Source of the DNA: SZUA-309 sp050185825
Lineage (GTDB): Bacteria > Pseudomonadota > Gammaproteobacteria > Pseudomonadales > Azotimanducaceae
Length of the DNA: 64,000 nt
NCBI GenBank assembly: GCA_050185825.1
Contig: JBFWZA010000012.1
Coordinates: 124,001-188,000 of the forward strand
Reading direction: 5' to 3'
A model generated the notes under the pieces. That model was not told the origin of the DNA. It made no database searches and worked only from the letters and a program-made list of their open reading frames with translations. This document shows, one piece after another, positions 35,303-44,288 of this stretch (position 1 is the first letter of the stretch; the number at the start of each line of letters is the position of its first letter). A program made the position numbers and the translations under genes.

Positions 35303-36160
35303 ATGAAACCGATCAGGGCCATACTCGCGGCGGTGGGCGTCATGGTGCTGTCGCTGTCTGCCTGGGCGGGTACGCTCGACGACATCCGGCAGACCGGCGA
35401 GCTCAAGCTTGCCTACCGGCTGGAAGTGCCCCCGTTCTCGTCCAAGGCGCCGGAGGCCCTGGCGCCGGAAGGCTTCACCATCGATCTCTGCCGCATCATT
35501 GCCAAGGACATCCAGGCGCACCTGGGACTGGAGACGCTGAAGGTCACGTGGGTGCCGGTGACGGCCGAAGATCGGATCCAGGCCGTTGCCGACGGCCGGG
35601 CGCACCTGGAGTGCGGCGCCACGTCCGTGACCCTTTCCCGGATGGCGCAGGTGGATTTCTCCAACCTCTTCTACCTCACGGGCGCGAGCCTGATGATTCT
35701 GAATTCGAGCGACATTCACACCATCGACGATCTCGGCAACCGGCGGGTATCCGTGGTCGGCGGCACCACCACCGAGAAGGTGCTGAAGGCCGAGCTCAAG
35801 AAGCGCGGCATCAAGGCGCGGGTGGTGCGGGTGCCGAACCACGCCGAGGGGCTCAAGCGCCTGGTCAACAAGAACACGGAGGCCCACGCCGGCGATCAGG
35901 CAACACTCTTCGGCATCGGCTTTCTGTCCAGGGGCGAGCAGCGGCTGGTGATCACCGAGGACATGCTGTCATTCGAGCCGCTGGCGCTGCCGCTGCCGAG
36001 AAACGACGCCGACTTCCGGCTGGTGGTGAACACCTCGCTGTCCAACCTCTACCAGCGCGGTGACGTCGGCAGAGCCTGGGAGCGGCACTTCGGCGTGCAC
36101 GGCGTGAAGCCGACCCAGCTGCTGCTGATGCTCTACCGCCTGAACTCCTTTTCCGACTGA
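35303..36160 (+). CDS. Periplasmic amino-acid-type solute-binding protein
   Basis: 285-residue exported protein (signal peptide MKPIRAILAAVGVMVLSLSAWA) of the bacterial SBP family 3. Recognisable stretches are GELKLAYRLEVPPFSSK, EGFTIDLCRIIAKDI, DRIQAVADGRAHLECGATSVTLSRMAQVDFS and IDDLGNRRVSVVGGTTTEKVL. The start follows a near-perfect GGAGGTAAC ribosome site. No ABC permease or ATPase gene is adjacent, so it is an orphan binding protein or serves a sensor or distant transporter; it may also pair with the DASS permease, which would be unusual. Confidence 0.88.
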   Translation: MKPIRAILAAVGVMVLSLSAWAGTLDDIRQTGELKLAYRLEVPPFSSKAPEALAPEGFTIDLCRIIAKDIQAHLGLETLKVTWVPVTAEDRIQAVADGRAHLECGATSVTLSRMAQVDFSNLFYLTGASLMILNSSDIHTIDDLGNRRVSVVGGTTTEKVLKAELKKRGIKARVVRVPNHAEGLKRLVNKNTEAHAGDQATLFGIGFLSRGEQRLVITEDMLSFEPLALPLPRNDADFRLVVNTSLSNLYQRGDVGRAWERHFGVHGVKPTQLLLMLYRLNSFSD

Positions 36161-36181
36161 CCGATTCCTGGGGAGACTGCA

Positions 36182-36814
36182 ATGAGTGAGGAAATGGGCC
36201 TCTTCGAGGCCATGTACAACTGTCGCGCCATGCGCAAGCTCGACACGAAAGAAGTGCCGGAGGCGCTGCTCGTGAAGCTCATCGATGCGGCGAATCAGGC
36301 GCCATCCGGCTCCAACCTGCAGAACGGGCGCTGGATCGTGGTTCGCGACCCCGCGGTGAAGAAGAAGCTGGCTGATCTCAACCGCGCCGGGGTGGAGGCC
36401 TACGTCGGACCGCAGAGCGGACGCGCCGGCAGCCTGCCCCATCAGAGCGAGGCGAAACGCCAGCGAATGCTCGATGCGGTGCTCTGGCAGATGGAGCACA
36501 TGCATGAGATACCGGCGCTGGTCATCGCCTGTCTGGACTTCGGCCAGAAGGTGGATGCGGCCACCGCGGCCCACGGCGGCGGCTCCATCTGGCCGGGCGT
36601 TCAGAACCTGCTGCTGGCGGCCCGGGCGCTCGGCCTCGGTGCCGCGCCGACGACGCTGGCACTCGGCGATCGGGCTGCGGTGGCGGCAGCGCTGAACCTG
36701 CCGGACAGCATGGTGGCGTACTGCCTCATTCCCGTAGGTTACCCACTCGGCAGGTTCGGCCCGGTGACCCGTAAACCCGTCGACGAGATCCTGCGCTGGG
36801 ACCGCTGGTCCTGA
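36182..36814 (+). CDS. Nitroreductase family flavoprotein
   Basis: 210-residue FMN-dependent NAD(P)H oxidoreductase. Family marks are YNCRAMRKLDTKEVPEALLVKLIDAANQAPSGSNLQNGRWIVV (FMN phosphate and ring contacts) and, toward the C-terminus, WPGVQNLLLAARALGLGAAPTTL and VAYCLIPVGYPLGRFGPVTRKPVDEI. It lies 21 bases after the binding protein, so co-transcription is likely. Substrate (nitroaromatic, quinone, enone) cannot be told. Confidence 0.9.
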   Translation: MSEEMGLFEAMYNCRAMRKLDTKEVPEALLVKLIDAANQAPSGSNLQNGRWIVVRDPAVKKKLADLNRAGVEAYVGPQSGRAGSLPHQSEAKRQRMLDAVLWQMEHMHEIPALVIACLDFGQKVDAATAAHGGGSIWPGVQNLLLAARALGLGAAPTTLALGDRAAVAAALNLPDSMVAYCLIPVGYPLGRFGPVTRKPVDEILRWDRWS

Positions 36815-36930
36815 CATCCCGGGGAATTACGAGACCTGGTTAACAGCCCGCGCTCTGCTTTCTGTCGGGGCGCTAAGGATTTCTCTAGAGTGCCCGATCT
36901 TTTAGGACGAATGCACTCGCGAGGATTGCC

Positions 36931-39273
36931 ATGCGCCTGGAAACCGGACTCCGCCCCCTGTCGCTCGTTGTCGCCGCCTGCCTGGCCGCGCCGCTCGGCG
37001 CGGAAACCGGCTACCTCGAGGAAATCGTGGTGACGGCCCAGCACCGTCCGGAGACGGCGCTGGAGGTGCCGATCAGCATGGCGGTGTTCGGTGAGGATGT
37101 CATCGACGAGCTCGCCATCGACTCGAGCGCCGACGTTGCCGGATTCACCCCGGGCTTCACGGTCAGCAACGCCGGGGGCGCCGGTGTCCCCGTATACACG
37201 CTCCGCGGTGTCGGCTTCGACGATCATCAGCCCAACAGCAGCGCCACGGTCGGCATCTACGAAGATCAGGTGGCGGTGCCCTATCCGGTGATGACGACGG
37301 GGCTCAAGCACGATCTGGAACGCATCGAGGTGCTCAAAGGGCCGCAGGGCGACCTCTACGGCCGCAACACCACGGGGGGTGCGGTGAACCTGGTGAGCCG
37401 CCGGCCCACCGACCGCCCGGGCATGGGCGTCAGCCTCGGTGCCGGCAACTACGAGACGCTGGATCTCAAAGGCTTCGTGAGCGGCCCCATCGGCGAGCGG
37501 GTGAATGGCCGCCTGGCCGCCGCCGGCCGCCAGCGCAACGAAGGCTGGCAGGAAAACGAGCTCACCGGCGACGTGGCGGGCCGCTACGACGAGTACAGCG
37601 TTCGCGGCCTGCTGGCGTTCGCGCCGGCGGAGTCGGTGGACGTGCTCCTGACGCTGCACACCGAGCGCTTCGACGGCGAGCCGCAGACGCCGCAATCCAC
37701 CGTGGTGCTGCCCGCATCCAACCAGCAGGCGGCGTTTCTGAACGGCTTGGGCTTCTATCCGCTGGCGAGCCTCGACCCGCTCATGGTGAGCGAGGCGAGT
37801 GACACCTCCGCCGCGCGCTGGGATCGGGATCCCGAGCAGACTGCGCGTCGAACCGGCGGCTCTCTGATCGTGGACTGGCGGTTCGCGGGGATGACGCTGA
37901 CCTCCGTGACCGGTTACGACGATTTCGACCGGCAGATCGACCTGGACTGGGACGGCACGCCGGCACGGCTTCTGGAAGTGGACGCGGACACGGGCATCGA
38001 GAGCTGGAGCCAGGAGCTCCGGCTCGCCTCCGCGGACGACCAGCCGCTCACCTGGCTCGCCGGACTGTACTACTCCAGCGACCGGGTGGACGACGTCAGC
38101 AACTACGACGACTCCGAATCCCCCACCGTCGGCTTCACCTTCGGCAGCCGTTCGACCCAGAAGACGGAGTCCGCTGCCGTGTTCGGCAATGCCCGCTGGC
38201 AGCTCGCCCCCGAGTGGCGGCTGAACGTCGGCGGCCGCTACACCCGCGAAGACCGTTCCATCGAGAACTGCACCACGGACACGGGTGACGGCTCTGCGGT
38301 GACCGCGCTGCTCACCTTCCAGGCGCTCGGCATGTTCACGCTCACCAATCCGGAAGCGCTCGTGCCCGGCGGCTGCGTGCATCTCGCCGGCACCGGCACG
38401 AGCAGCAACCCGCCGGCACCCGACGTGATGATCCCCGGCGTTCACGAGGACGACATCGACACCGGCCGCGCTACCGGCCGGATCGGTCTGGACTGGCTGC
38501 CCGCCGAAGACTGGCTCGTGTACGGCAGCCTGGCCGGCGGCTTCAAGTCCGGGGGCTACAACACCTTTTCCGCCCTGGTGGTGGATCAGTTCGAGCCCTA
38601 CGACGAGGAAACCCTCGCCGCCGTCGAGGTGGGCGTGAAAGGACGGCTCTTCGAGAAGCGCCTTGGCGTCACGGCGGCCGCGTTCCACTACGACTACCAG
38701 GACAAGCAGGTGTCCACGTTCATTCCCGATCAGCTCGGCATCTTCCCCGGGCTGGTGGGCATCCAGAACGTGCCGGAGTCGCGCATCACGGGCGTCGAGA
38801 TCGGCGCCGACTGGCTGCTGACGGAGAGCCTCACCGTCGCGGTGAGCGCGAGTTTCCTCGACACCGAGATCCGTGACTACGACGCTGCCTTCGACGTCTT
38901 CAACCAGACCGTGTTCGATGCCAGGGGCCAGCCCCTGCCGAATGCGCCGGAGGCGTCCTACCAGCTCGCGAGCAGCTACGAGCGGCCGCTACCCGGGGCC
39001 ATGCTGATGCGCGTTTCGCTCGCCTACACCTACCAGAGCGAGACTTACTCGCAGATCTCCGCCATCGAGCCGTTCGAGGTGGATGCCTACGGGCTCCTCG
39101 ATGCGCGCCTGACCCTGGCGGCGGCGAGCGGGAAATGGTCCGTGTCGCTGTGGGGTGCGAACCTGGCGGACGAGGCGTACTGGTACGCCAACGCGCTGGC
39201 TCAGGACAACATCGTCCGCTACACGGGCCTGCCCCGAACCTACGGGCTGGTGTTCGACTACACGCTGAACTGA
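36931..39273 (+). CDS. TonB-dependent outer-membrane receptor
   Basis: 780-residue receptor. After a signal peptide (RPLSLVVAACLAAPLGAETG) the TonB box/plug begins EEIVVTAQHRPETALEVPISMAVFGEDVI; the plug has GVGFDDHQPNSSATVGIYEDQV and ERIEVLKGPQGDLYGRNTTGGAVNLVSRRP, and the barrel ends with TYGLVFDYTLN. The pattern is of FecA-like/CirA-like receptors common in organisms with many TonB systems. The ATG at 36931 follows GAGGATTGCC. It stands alone; a 116-base gap upstream probably holds its promoter. Ligand unknown. Confidence 0.93.
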   Translation: MRLETGLRPLSLVVAACLAAPLGAETGYLEEIVVTAQHRPETALEVPISMAVFGEDVIDELAIDSSADVAGFTPGFTVSNAGGAGVPVYTLRGVGFDDHQPNSSATVGIYEDQVAVPYPVMTTGLKHDLERIEVLKGPQGDLYGRNTTGGAVNLVSRRPTDRPGMGVSLGAGNYETLDLKGFVSGPIGERVNGRLAAAGRQRNEGWQENELTGDVAGRYDEYSVRGLLAFAPAESVDVLLTLHTERFDGEPQTPQSTVVLPASNQQAAFLNGLGFYPLASLDPLMVSEASDTSAARWDRDPEQTARRTGGSLIVDWRFAGMTLTSVTGYDDFDRQIDLDWDGTPARLLEVDADTGIESWSQELRLASADDQPLTWLAGLYYSSDRVDDVSNYDDSESPTVGFTFGSRSTQKTESAAVFGNARWQLAPEWRLNVGGRYTREDRSIENCTTDTGDGSAVTALLTFQALGMFTLTNPEALVPGGCVHLAGTGTSSNPPAPDVMIPGVHEDDIDTGRATGRIGLDWLPAEDWLVYGSLAGGFKSGGYNTFSALVVDQFEPYDEETLAAVEVGVKGRLFEKRLGVTAAAFHYDYQDKQVSTFIPDQLGIFPGLVGIQNVPESRITGVEIGADWLLTESLTVAVSASFLDTEIRDYDAAFDVFNQTVFDARGQPLPNAPEASYQLASSYERPLPGAMLMRVSLAYTYQSETYSQISAIEPFEVDAYGLLDARLTLAAASGKWSVSLWGANLADEAYWYANALAQDNIVRYTGLPRTYGLVFDYTLN

Positions 39274-39313
39274 TCCGCACCCGGCACGGGTGCGCGCACC
39301 CGCAGGCCGGGAA

Positions 39314-40336
39314 TCAGGGCTCGATCAGGCGAACGCGCTCGCTGCCGGTGGGCAGCTCGAAGACCATGCGGTCCGTCGTGATCACCGTGCCGGACGGCAG
39401 GTCACGCCGGAAGATCTTCTCCATGAGGAAGTTCCTGGGCGGCGGCACCAGGTGGTAGACCGCCAGCGTCCCGACGCCGGCCGACTCCGCGAGCTCGCCG
39501 AGGCTGGCCGTCGAGGCGTGATAGTCCTGGATATCGCTCAGGATGCGCGCCTGCCGATCCCGGCCTGCCGCCGCCGAGGCCCGCTCGAGTGCGGTGACGA
39601 TGGGCAGCGACAGGGCGTCGTGCAGCAGCAGGTCCGCCCCCCGGGCCGCCTCGACGAGCGAGCCCGTCGCGATGCTGTCGCCGCTGATCACCACGGAACG
39701 TCCCCGGTAGTCGAACCGATAGCCGACCGCTGGTGCCACCGGCGCGTGGTCCACCGGGAACGCCGCGATGACGAGCTCCGCGTCGTCCAGGATCACCCCG
39801 GGCTCGATGGTCCGCGGGCGTAATACGTGCAGGGCGGGGGGCAGCAGGTCGGCCCCGTGGTGCGCCACCCGATAGCCGCGATCCAGCGTGTAGAGGGCGT
39901 TGGTCGCCGCCACGATCTGCTCCACACCTGCCGGCCCGATGACGTCGAGCGGCGCGGGACGTCCCGCTACCCAGGAATTCAGATTGATGTCACCGAGCGC
40001 GCTGACGTGGTCGGAGTGAAAGTGGGTCAGCAGGACGGCTTCCAGCCGATCCAGGGAAGCAGCCGCCAGATTCGCCGCCGAACCGGCACCCGCATCCACG
40101 ACGAACAGCCGCCCGCCGGCTTCCACAGCCACACAGGCCTGGGCGCGGTCCGGCGCCGGCAGCGGCGAGGACGTTCCGCAGAGCAGAACCCGCAGCCCGT
40201 CGAATGGCGCGGCCGGCGGTGTCACCGCCAGGCGGACCATGCGCTCGAGCAGAAAATCCTGTCCGGTGCGGGTGCCCGTGGCGATGAAGTAGATCGCGCC
40301 GAGGATCAGCGCGAGCATCAGGACAAATCTGAGCAC
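39314..40336 (-). CDS. MBL-fold metallo-hydrolase, membrane-anchored
   Basis: 340-residue protein starting with one hydrophobic helix (LRFVLMLALILGAIYFIATG), followed by a metallo-beta-lactamase fold. Metal ligands are in AVLLTHFHSDHVSALGD, with further His and Asp in VIAAFPVDHAPVAP, VISGDSIATGSLV and LLHDALSL. The fold resembles RNase Z/arylsulfatase-type MBL proteins (VVDAGAGSAANL). The GTG at 40336 is preferred to an ATG at 40381 because GGGAGAG precedes it and the hydrophobic anchor is then N-terminal. Substrate unknown. Confidence 0.82.
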   Translation of the reverse strand: MLRFVLMLALILGAIYFIATGTRTGQDFLLERMVRLAVTPPAAPFDGLRVLLCGTSSPLPAPDRAQACVAVEAGGRLFVVDAGAGSAANLAAASLDRLEAVLLTHFHSDHVSALGDINLNSWVAGRPAPLDVIGPAGVEQIVAATNALYTLDRGYRVAHHGADLLPPALHVLRPRTIEPGVILDDAELVIAAFPVDHAPVAPAVGYRFDYRGRSVVISGDSIATGSLVEAARGADLLLHDALSLPIVTALERASAAAGRDRQARILSDIQDYHASTASLGELAESAGVGTLAVYHLVPPPRNFLMEKIFRRDLPSGTVITTDRMVFELPTGSERVRLIEP

Positions 40337-40405
40337 GATGCTCTCCCGTTCCCCTGAACCGATGGCTTCGGATCTTATCATCGGGGCGTTATGGCCGGGG
40401 GAGGT

Positions 40406-41779
40406 TCACTCCTGCATGCCGTGATAGAGCAGCCGCACCAGCATGCGTACACCGTCGTTGTCCTTCAGCTCCGAGTAGCGCGGACCAGGTCGCCGGCCGA
40501 TGTCGCGGATGTCGGCCATGAGCTCGGGGTGGAACTGACAGGTGAACGAACGGCGGATGGTGTGGGTTTCCCAGTCCTTGTAGTAGATGCAGGTGGTACC
40601 CACCTCCGTCATCACGTTGCCGTCCACCCGGGTCTGCGACAGGATCTCCACCGCGTAGGGCAGGGCCAGCAGCCAGGACAGCTCGCTCACGGCAAGCTCG
40701 TGGCGCATGGGGACGACGGTGTCGTGGAGGGTCTTGAAGGCCCAGTTGGCAAACAGCGCAGCCTCCTCGTTCACCTCGTCGCCGTGGAACATCTCGATGG
40801 ACAGCTCCCGTTCCAGCGCGATCAGCGTGTCGATCACGCCATCGAGCTCGTCCGCGATCAGGGCGTGGGTGTCGTGCAGCGCCGGCGGTACGTGATCCGC
40901 CGTCCCTGCGCGCCGGCGGTAGGGCAGCAGGCGGCGGGTGCCGATCTCGAAGGCCTCGTTTCTGGCCACCGCGAAGCGCGTGTCGTGCCAGCCGGTGGCG
41001 ATGGTCTCCCCCAGCTTGCGAACGCTCAGCGTCTCGCCGGTTTCCTGAATCCGGATCGCCACCCGCTTCAGGGTGGCCAGGGCGTGTCCGGTGGGGTCCA
41101 GGGGCAGGCGCTCGACGTTCTGGATGCTGCGCACCGCGCGTTTGATGAGCCGTATCTGCGCCGCGGCGGCGAGCTGGTGTCCGAGGCAGATGAAGATCAC
41201 CGGCGCGCTGCCGGCGAAGCGGCGCAGCAGGAGCTGCTCCACGAGGCCGAGAATGTCCTCGAGGCTGGTGTTGCTGCCGTCGAAGGTCGCCGGATCGTGC
41301 ACGGACGGGTCGCCGCCCTGGAAGACGATGGCCATGCCGGCGCTGAGCACGTTGGCCAGCCGGTCCGGATTGGCGATGCCGCTCTGCCAGAGCGGGTAGA
41401 GGATCGAATCAGCGTCGGCCACCTGCTGGAGAATGTACGCCACGTTCTTGGATGCACGCACCTTCTCGCCGTAGAGATTGACGCCGACGTCGGGCCAGGG
41501 CTCCAGGATGGACACGCTCTGGCGGAAAATCTCCGGCAGCTCGAGCAGTGCTGCGAGCTCGGTGCGGCTGGCGATGATCTTCTCGAGCGGCGGCGCGGCG
41601 CCCCACTCGAAGCTCGCCGTGTGCACCAGCTCGTCGCGGCCGGGAAACGGCGTCGGGGAGTGGCGGTCCTTCAGGAAGTAGCCGAGCAGCGCGTGCACGG
41701 ATTGCATGGAGGAAGCATGCTGGCCGAGGATACCGGGCGTCGTCCGCCAGCCGCGCTGGTCTCTCACCCGAATCTGCAT
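40406..41779 (-). CDS. Large class I glutamine-amidotransferase-like protein, unknown role
   Basis: 457-residue soluble protein not recognised as a whole. It contains the three pieces of a class I glutamine amidotransferase: an oxyanion-type FQGGDPSVHD (about 153), a nucleophile elbow VIFICLGHQLAAA with Cys198, and FTCQFHPELM with His417 and Glu419. Cys and His are about 220 residues apart instead of the usual 80-100, so a large insertion carrying GWHDTRFAVARNEAFEIGT lies between. An N-terminal domain of about 140 residues precedes. No synthase partner is adjacent. The ATG at 41779 has GGGGAGCGG upstream. It is divergent from the PhyH-type gene. Function unknown. Confidence 0.7.
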   Translation of the reverse strand: MQIRVRDQRGWRTTPGILGQHASSMQSVHALLGYFLKDRHSPTPFPGRDELVHTASFEWGAAPPLEKIIASRTELAALLELPEIFRQSVSILEPWPDVGVNLYGEKVRASKNVAYILQQVADADSILYPLWQSGIANPDRLANVLSAGMAIVFQGGDPSVHDPATFDGSNTSLEDILGLVEQLLLRRFAGSAPVIFICLGHQLAAAAQIRLIKRAVRSIQNVERLPLDPTGHALATLKRVAIRIQETGETLSVRKLGETIATGWHDTRFAVARNEAFEIGTRRLLPYRRRAGTADHVPPALHDTHALIADELDGVIDTLIALERELSIEMFHGDEVNEEAALFANWAFKTLHDTVVPMRHELAVSELSWLLALPYAVEILSQTRVDGNVMTEVGTTCIYYKDWETHTIRRSFTCQFHPELMADIRDIGRRPGPRYSELKDNDGVRMLVRLLYHGMQE

Positions 41780-42005
41780 GCACCGCTCCCCTGTCGTGAT
41801 GGGGTGTGGCGTGCAAGGAGTGCGCCACGGTGCGGCCGCGGATTTCCAGCCCTCGCCGACCCGCGGCGCACGATTCCGGTGCACAACCGCGGGTGTGAGC
41901 GGAAATCGTGCGTCACCGCGCTCGAAATCAGTGCCGGTGGCGCGGCCTGGCGCGCCTGGCCGGTTGGTGCTTAGATGCCTGCAACGCGTCTGCATCCGTG
42001 CTGCC

Positions 42006-42995
42006 ATGGTCGATCATCGGTCGCTGCCTCAGTTCTCACCGCAGGACAACGAGTCGGGGGATGGGTCTCTCGCCGCGCAGGGCTTCGGACGTCTCGCCCG
42101 CGAGTCGCCGCCTGCCTTCGGCGTGCAGCACATCGACGACGCCTACGATTTCTTTGCCGCCAATGGCTACGTCGTGCTGTCCGGGTGCCTCACTGCCGCG
42201 GAACTCCGCTTTCTGAACGACTTCTGCGACCGCACCCAGGCGGCGGTCCCGGAACGCTGGGGCCTCGGTGCCCGCCGCAAGCCGCACCACAGGAATCAGG
42301 GGCTGATCTACTCCCAACCACTGCTCGACCATCCCGAGCTCGACCCCTTCGTCCGCCACCCGGCTTCGTCTGCGCTGGTCGCCAGGATTCTCGGGGGGTG
42401 GGAACACGTGCGGTTTGCCGAGCTGAATTTCCGGGAGACGCCGGAGAATGCGGGCCCGGGCGCCATGAACTTCCATCACGACGCGGTGGTCCGCGACCGG
42501 CTCCTCCGCGAGCCCTATCTGCCCTGCGACTGGCTGTGTGCCATCCACTACCTCACGGACGTGGGTCCCGAGGCGCCGGCCTTCTGCGTGGTGCCGGGCA
42601 GCGGCCGCTTCGAGACCCTGCAGGCGGCCTTCGACGCGCTGGGCGACGATTACCGGGAGGTGCCGCTGCGCGGGCCGGCCGGCACCTGCATCCTCTACGA
42701 CACGGCCACCTTCCATACCCGGCTGGACGGCGATGGCCGGCAGCGGCGGCGGACGTGGCATCAGTACTACGGCCGGGGCGGCTGGCTGGCCAGCAGCCTG
42801 CCGACCACGAGTCGATACGTACGGCCGCCGTCACCGGCGCTCACGGACTGGAATCTCTTCCCCGAGCGGCTTGCGCTGCATGCCGACCCGGACGTCCGCC
42901 GGTACTTCAGCCACTGGAACACGGCGATGTGCGAGTGGGTGGCGTCGGGATTCGACCCGGCGCTGCGCCGGGCGATGCCCCGGGGTGAGCAATAG
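42006..42995 (+). CDS. Phytanoyl-CoA dioxygenase (PhyH) family protein
   Basis: 329-residue Fe(II)/2-oxoglutarate oxygenase. It begins after a flexible N-terminus with YDFFAANGYVVLSGCLTAAELRFLNDF. The metal H-x-D is NFHHDAVVRDR (about 160) and the distal His is in YDTATFHTRLDGDG, with Arg in RRRTWHQYYGRGG for 2-oxoglutarate. The ATG at 42006 is chosen by length; the longer frame upstream overlaps the divergent amidotransferase-like gene. It would hydroxylate an unknown small molecule. Confidence 0.85.
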   Translation: MVDHRSLPQFSPQDNESGDGSLAAQGFGRLARESPPAFGVQHIDDAYDFFAANGYVVLSGCLTAAELRFLNDFCDRTQAAVPERWGLGARRKPHHRNQGLIYSQPLLDHPELDPFVRHPASSALVARILGGWEHVRFAELNFRETPENAGPGAMNFHHDAVVRDRLLREPYLPCDWLCAIHYLTDVGPEAPAFCVVPGSGRFETLQAAFDALGDDYREVPLRGPAGTCILYDTATFHTRLDGDGRQRRRTWHQYYGRGGWLASSLPTTSRYVRPPSPALTDWNLFPERLALHADPDVRRYFSHWNTAMCEWVASGFDPALRRAMPRGEQ

Positions 42996-43052
42996 GCGGT
43001 CCCGACCGCGACGGACGGGTCGTGTTCCGGCTGGAGTCAGAACGCCGGGGCG

Positions 43053-43262
43053 TCAGGACAGGTAGTCGATCTCGTCGCGCATGCGGCGGTTTTCGCCCCA
43101 CTCCTCCAGCCGGTGGCGGACGTGCAGCTTCTGCTTGCGCAGTCGGGTCTGCTCCTGGGCCCGGAAGTGCTGGGTGCGCTCCAGGCGCTCCAGCTGGGCG
43201 GCCAGTTCCGGCGACAGGTCGTCTGTGTCGAAATCGTCGTAGTCGTCGTTCATCCTGCTCAT
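43053..43262 (-). CDS. Small charged protein (PA3496 family-like)
   Basis: 69-residue highly charged protein: an acidic start (DDYDDFDTDD) followed by basic/acidic amphipathic helix (LERLERTQHFRAQEQTRLRKQKLHVRHRLEEWGENRRMRDEIDYL). The pattern matches the small PA3496 family, annotated as putative envelope integrity proteins, which are common in Gammaproteobacteria. A second ATG three codons in (43253) has a better GAGCAGG ribosome site and may be the true start. Function not established. Confidence 0.6.
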   Translation of the reverse strand: MSRMNDDYDDFDTDDLSPELAAQLERLERTQHFRAQEQTRLRKQKLHVRHRLEEWGENRRMRDEIDYLS

Positions 43263-43378
43263 GTCGATCTGATCGGGCGTTTGCCCGGTGGTCTTCCTTT
43301 CAAGGTTCGTGCTCGAAAGCGACGAACAAATCCGATTGTGGGGCGGAAGATTGAAAGATAAAGAAAAATAAAATCACT

Positions 43379-43391
43379 CTTTTGATAAAAG
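43379..43391. promoter_or_regulatory. AT-rich palindrome upstream of the LysR gene
   Basis: Perfect inverted repeat CTTTTGATAAAAG inside an exceptionally AT-rich run (about 43340-43400) in an otherwise GC-rich region, 40 bases before the LysR start. It could be an autoregulatory or divergent-promoter operator. No defined consensus was matched. Confidence 0.45.
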
Positions 43392-43430
43392 ATATTTGTT
43401 AAAAAGGCGCGAGCCGGTTCTAATCCGGTG

Positions 43431-44273
43431 ATGGACACGGAGCTGCTTCGCACCTTTCTGGAAGTCCGCAAGACCCGTCACTTCGCCCGGGCGGCGGAGA
43501 ACCTGTTCGTCACCCAGGCAGCGGTCAGCGCCCGCATCCGTCAGCTCGAGGGTCTGGTCGGCCAGCCGCTGTTCACCCGTGCCCGCAACAACATTCAGCT
43601 CACGGCCGCGGGCCACCAGCTCGTGCCCCACGCGGAGTCGATCCTCTCGGCCTGGGATCGGGCAGTGACGGAGGCGGCGGCCGGCAGCCGGCCGCTGGTG
43701 GTGATGGGCTGCCTGCCGAGCCTGCGCGAGATCTATCTGGACGGCTGGCTGCTGGCCCTGCTCGGTGCCGGCACCGACTGGCACCTGGAGATCGAATCCC
43801 TGAACACCGCCGAGACCGTCGTCCGGCTGAGAGACGGCTCCCTCGATCTGGGCATGCTCTACGAGCCGCCCCGGGCGGCCGATCTCTGGGTGGAGGAGCT
43901 GACCCGCTTCGAACTGAGGCTGGTCTCCACCCGGCCGGGGCTCTCGCTCGACGGCGGCCTGGACGACTACGTGCAGGTGGATTGGGGCGCATCACTGACG
44001 CGTTTCTACGACCGCCTGCAGGGCATCGTCAGCGCCAGGGTCCGGCTCGACTCGGCCCTGCTCGCCCAGCGGATCCTGCTGACCCTGGGTGGCACGGCCT
44101 ATCTGGCGAGTCCCGCCATCGCCGCGCATCTTCAGGCGGGCCGGCTGCACCCGGTGGCCGGTGCGCCGGTGGTGCAGCGCACCGTCTACCTGGTCGGTGC
44201 GGGGACGAGCCGGGACGAACCGGGTGTGGGGGATCTCATCGGCGCGCTGCACGCCCAGGCCGGCACAGGCTAG
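43431..44273 (+). CDS. LysR family transcriptional regulator (HdfR-like)
   Basis: 280-residue regulator. The winged helix-turn-helix is at the N-terminus (DTELLRTFLEVRKTRHFARAAENLFVTQAAVSARIRQLEGLVGQPLFTR), resembling HdfR. A shortened effector-binding domain follows, with LVVMGCLPSLREIYLDGWL replacing the typical domain start and ending about residue 275. The ATG at 43431 is used; a GTG one codon earlier is also possible. It sits downstream of an AT-rich leader and converges on the MFS gene. Target unknown. Confidence 0.9.
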   Translation: MDTELLRTFLEVRKTRHFARAAENLFVTQAAVSARIRQLEGLVGQPLFTRARNNIQLTAAGHQLVPHAESILSAWDRAVTEAAAGSRPLVVMGCLPSLREIYLDGWLLALLGAGTDWHLEIESLNTAETVVRLRDGSLDLGMLYEPPRAADLWVEELTRFELRLVSTRPGLSLDGGLDDYVQVDWGASLTRFYDRLQGIVSARVRLDSALLAQRILLTLGGTAYLASPAIAAHLQAGRLHPVAGAPVVQRTVYLVGAGTSRDEPGVGDLIGALHAQAGTG

Positions 44274-44288
44274 AGCGATACCGGCGGC

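Noticed and set aside
36860..36900. Imperfect GGGCGCT/AGTGCCC hairpin upstream of the TonB receptor
   Set aside because: Loop of 14 bases and one G-U pair; no T-run and no support as terminator or riboswitch.
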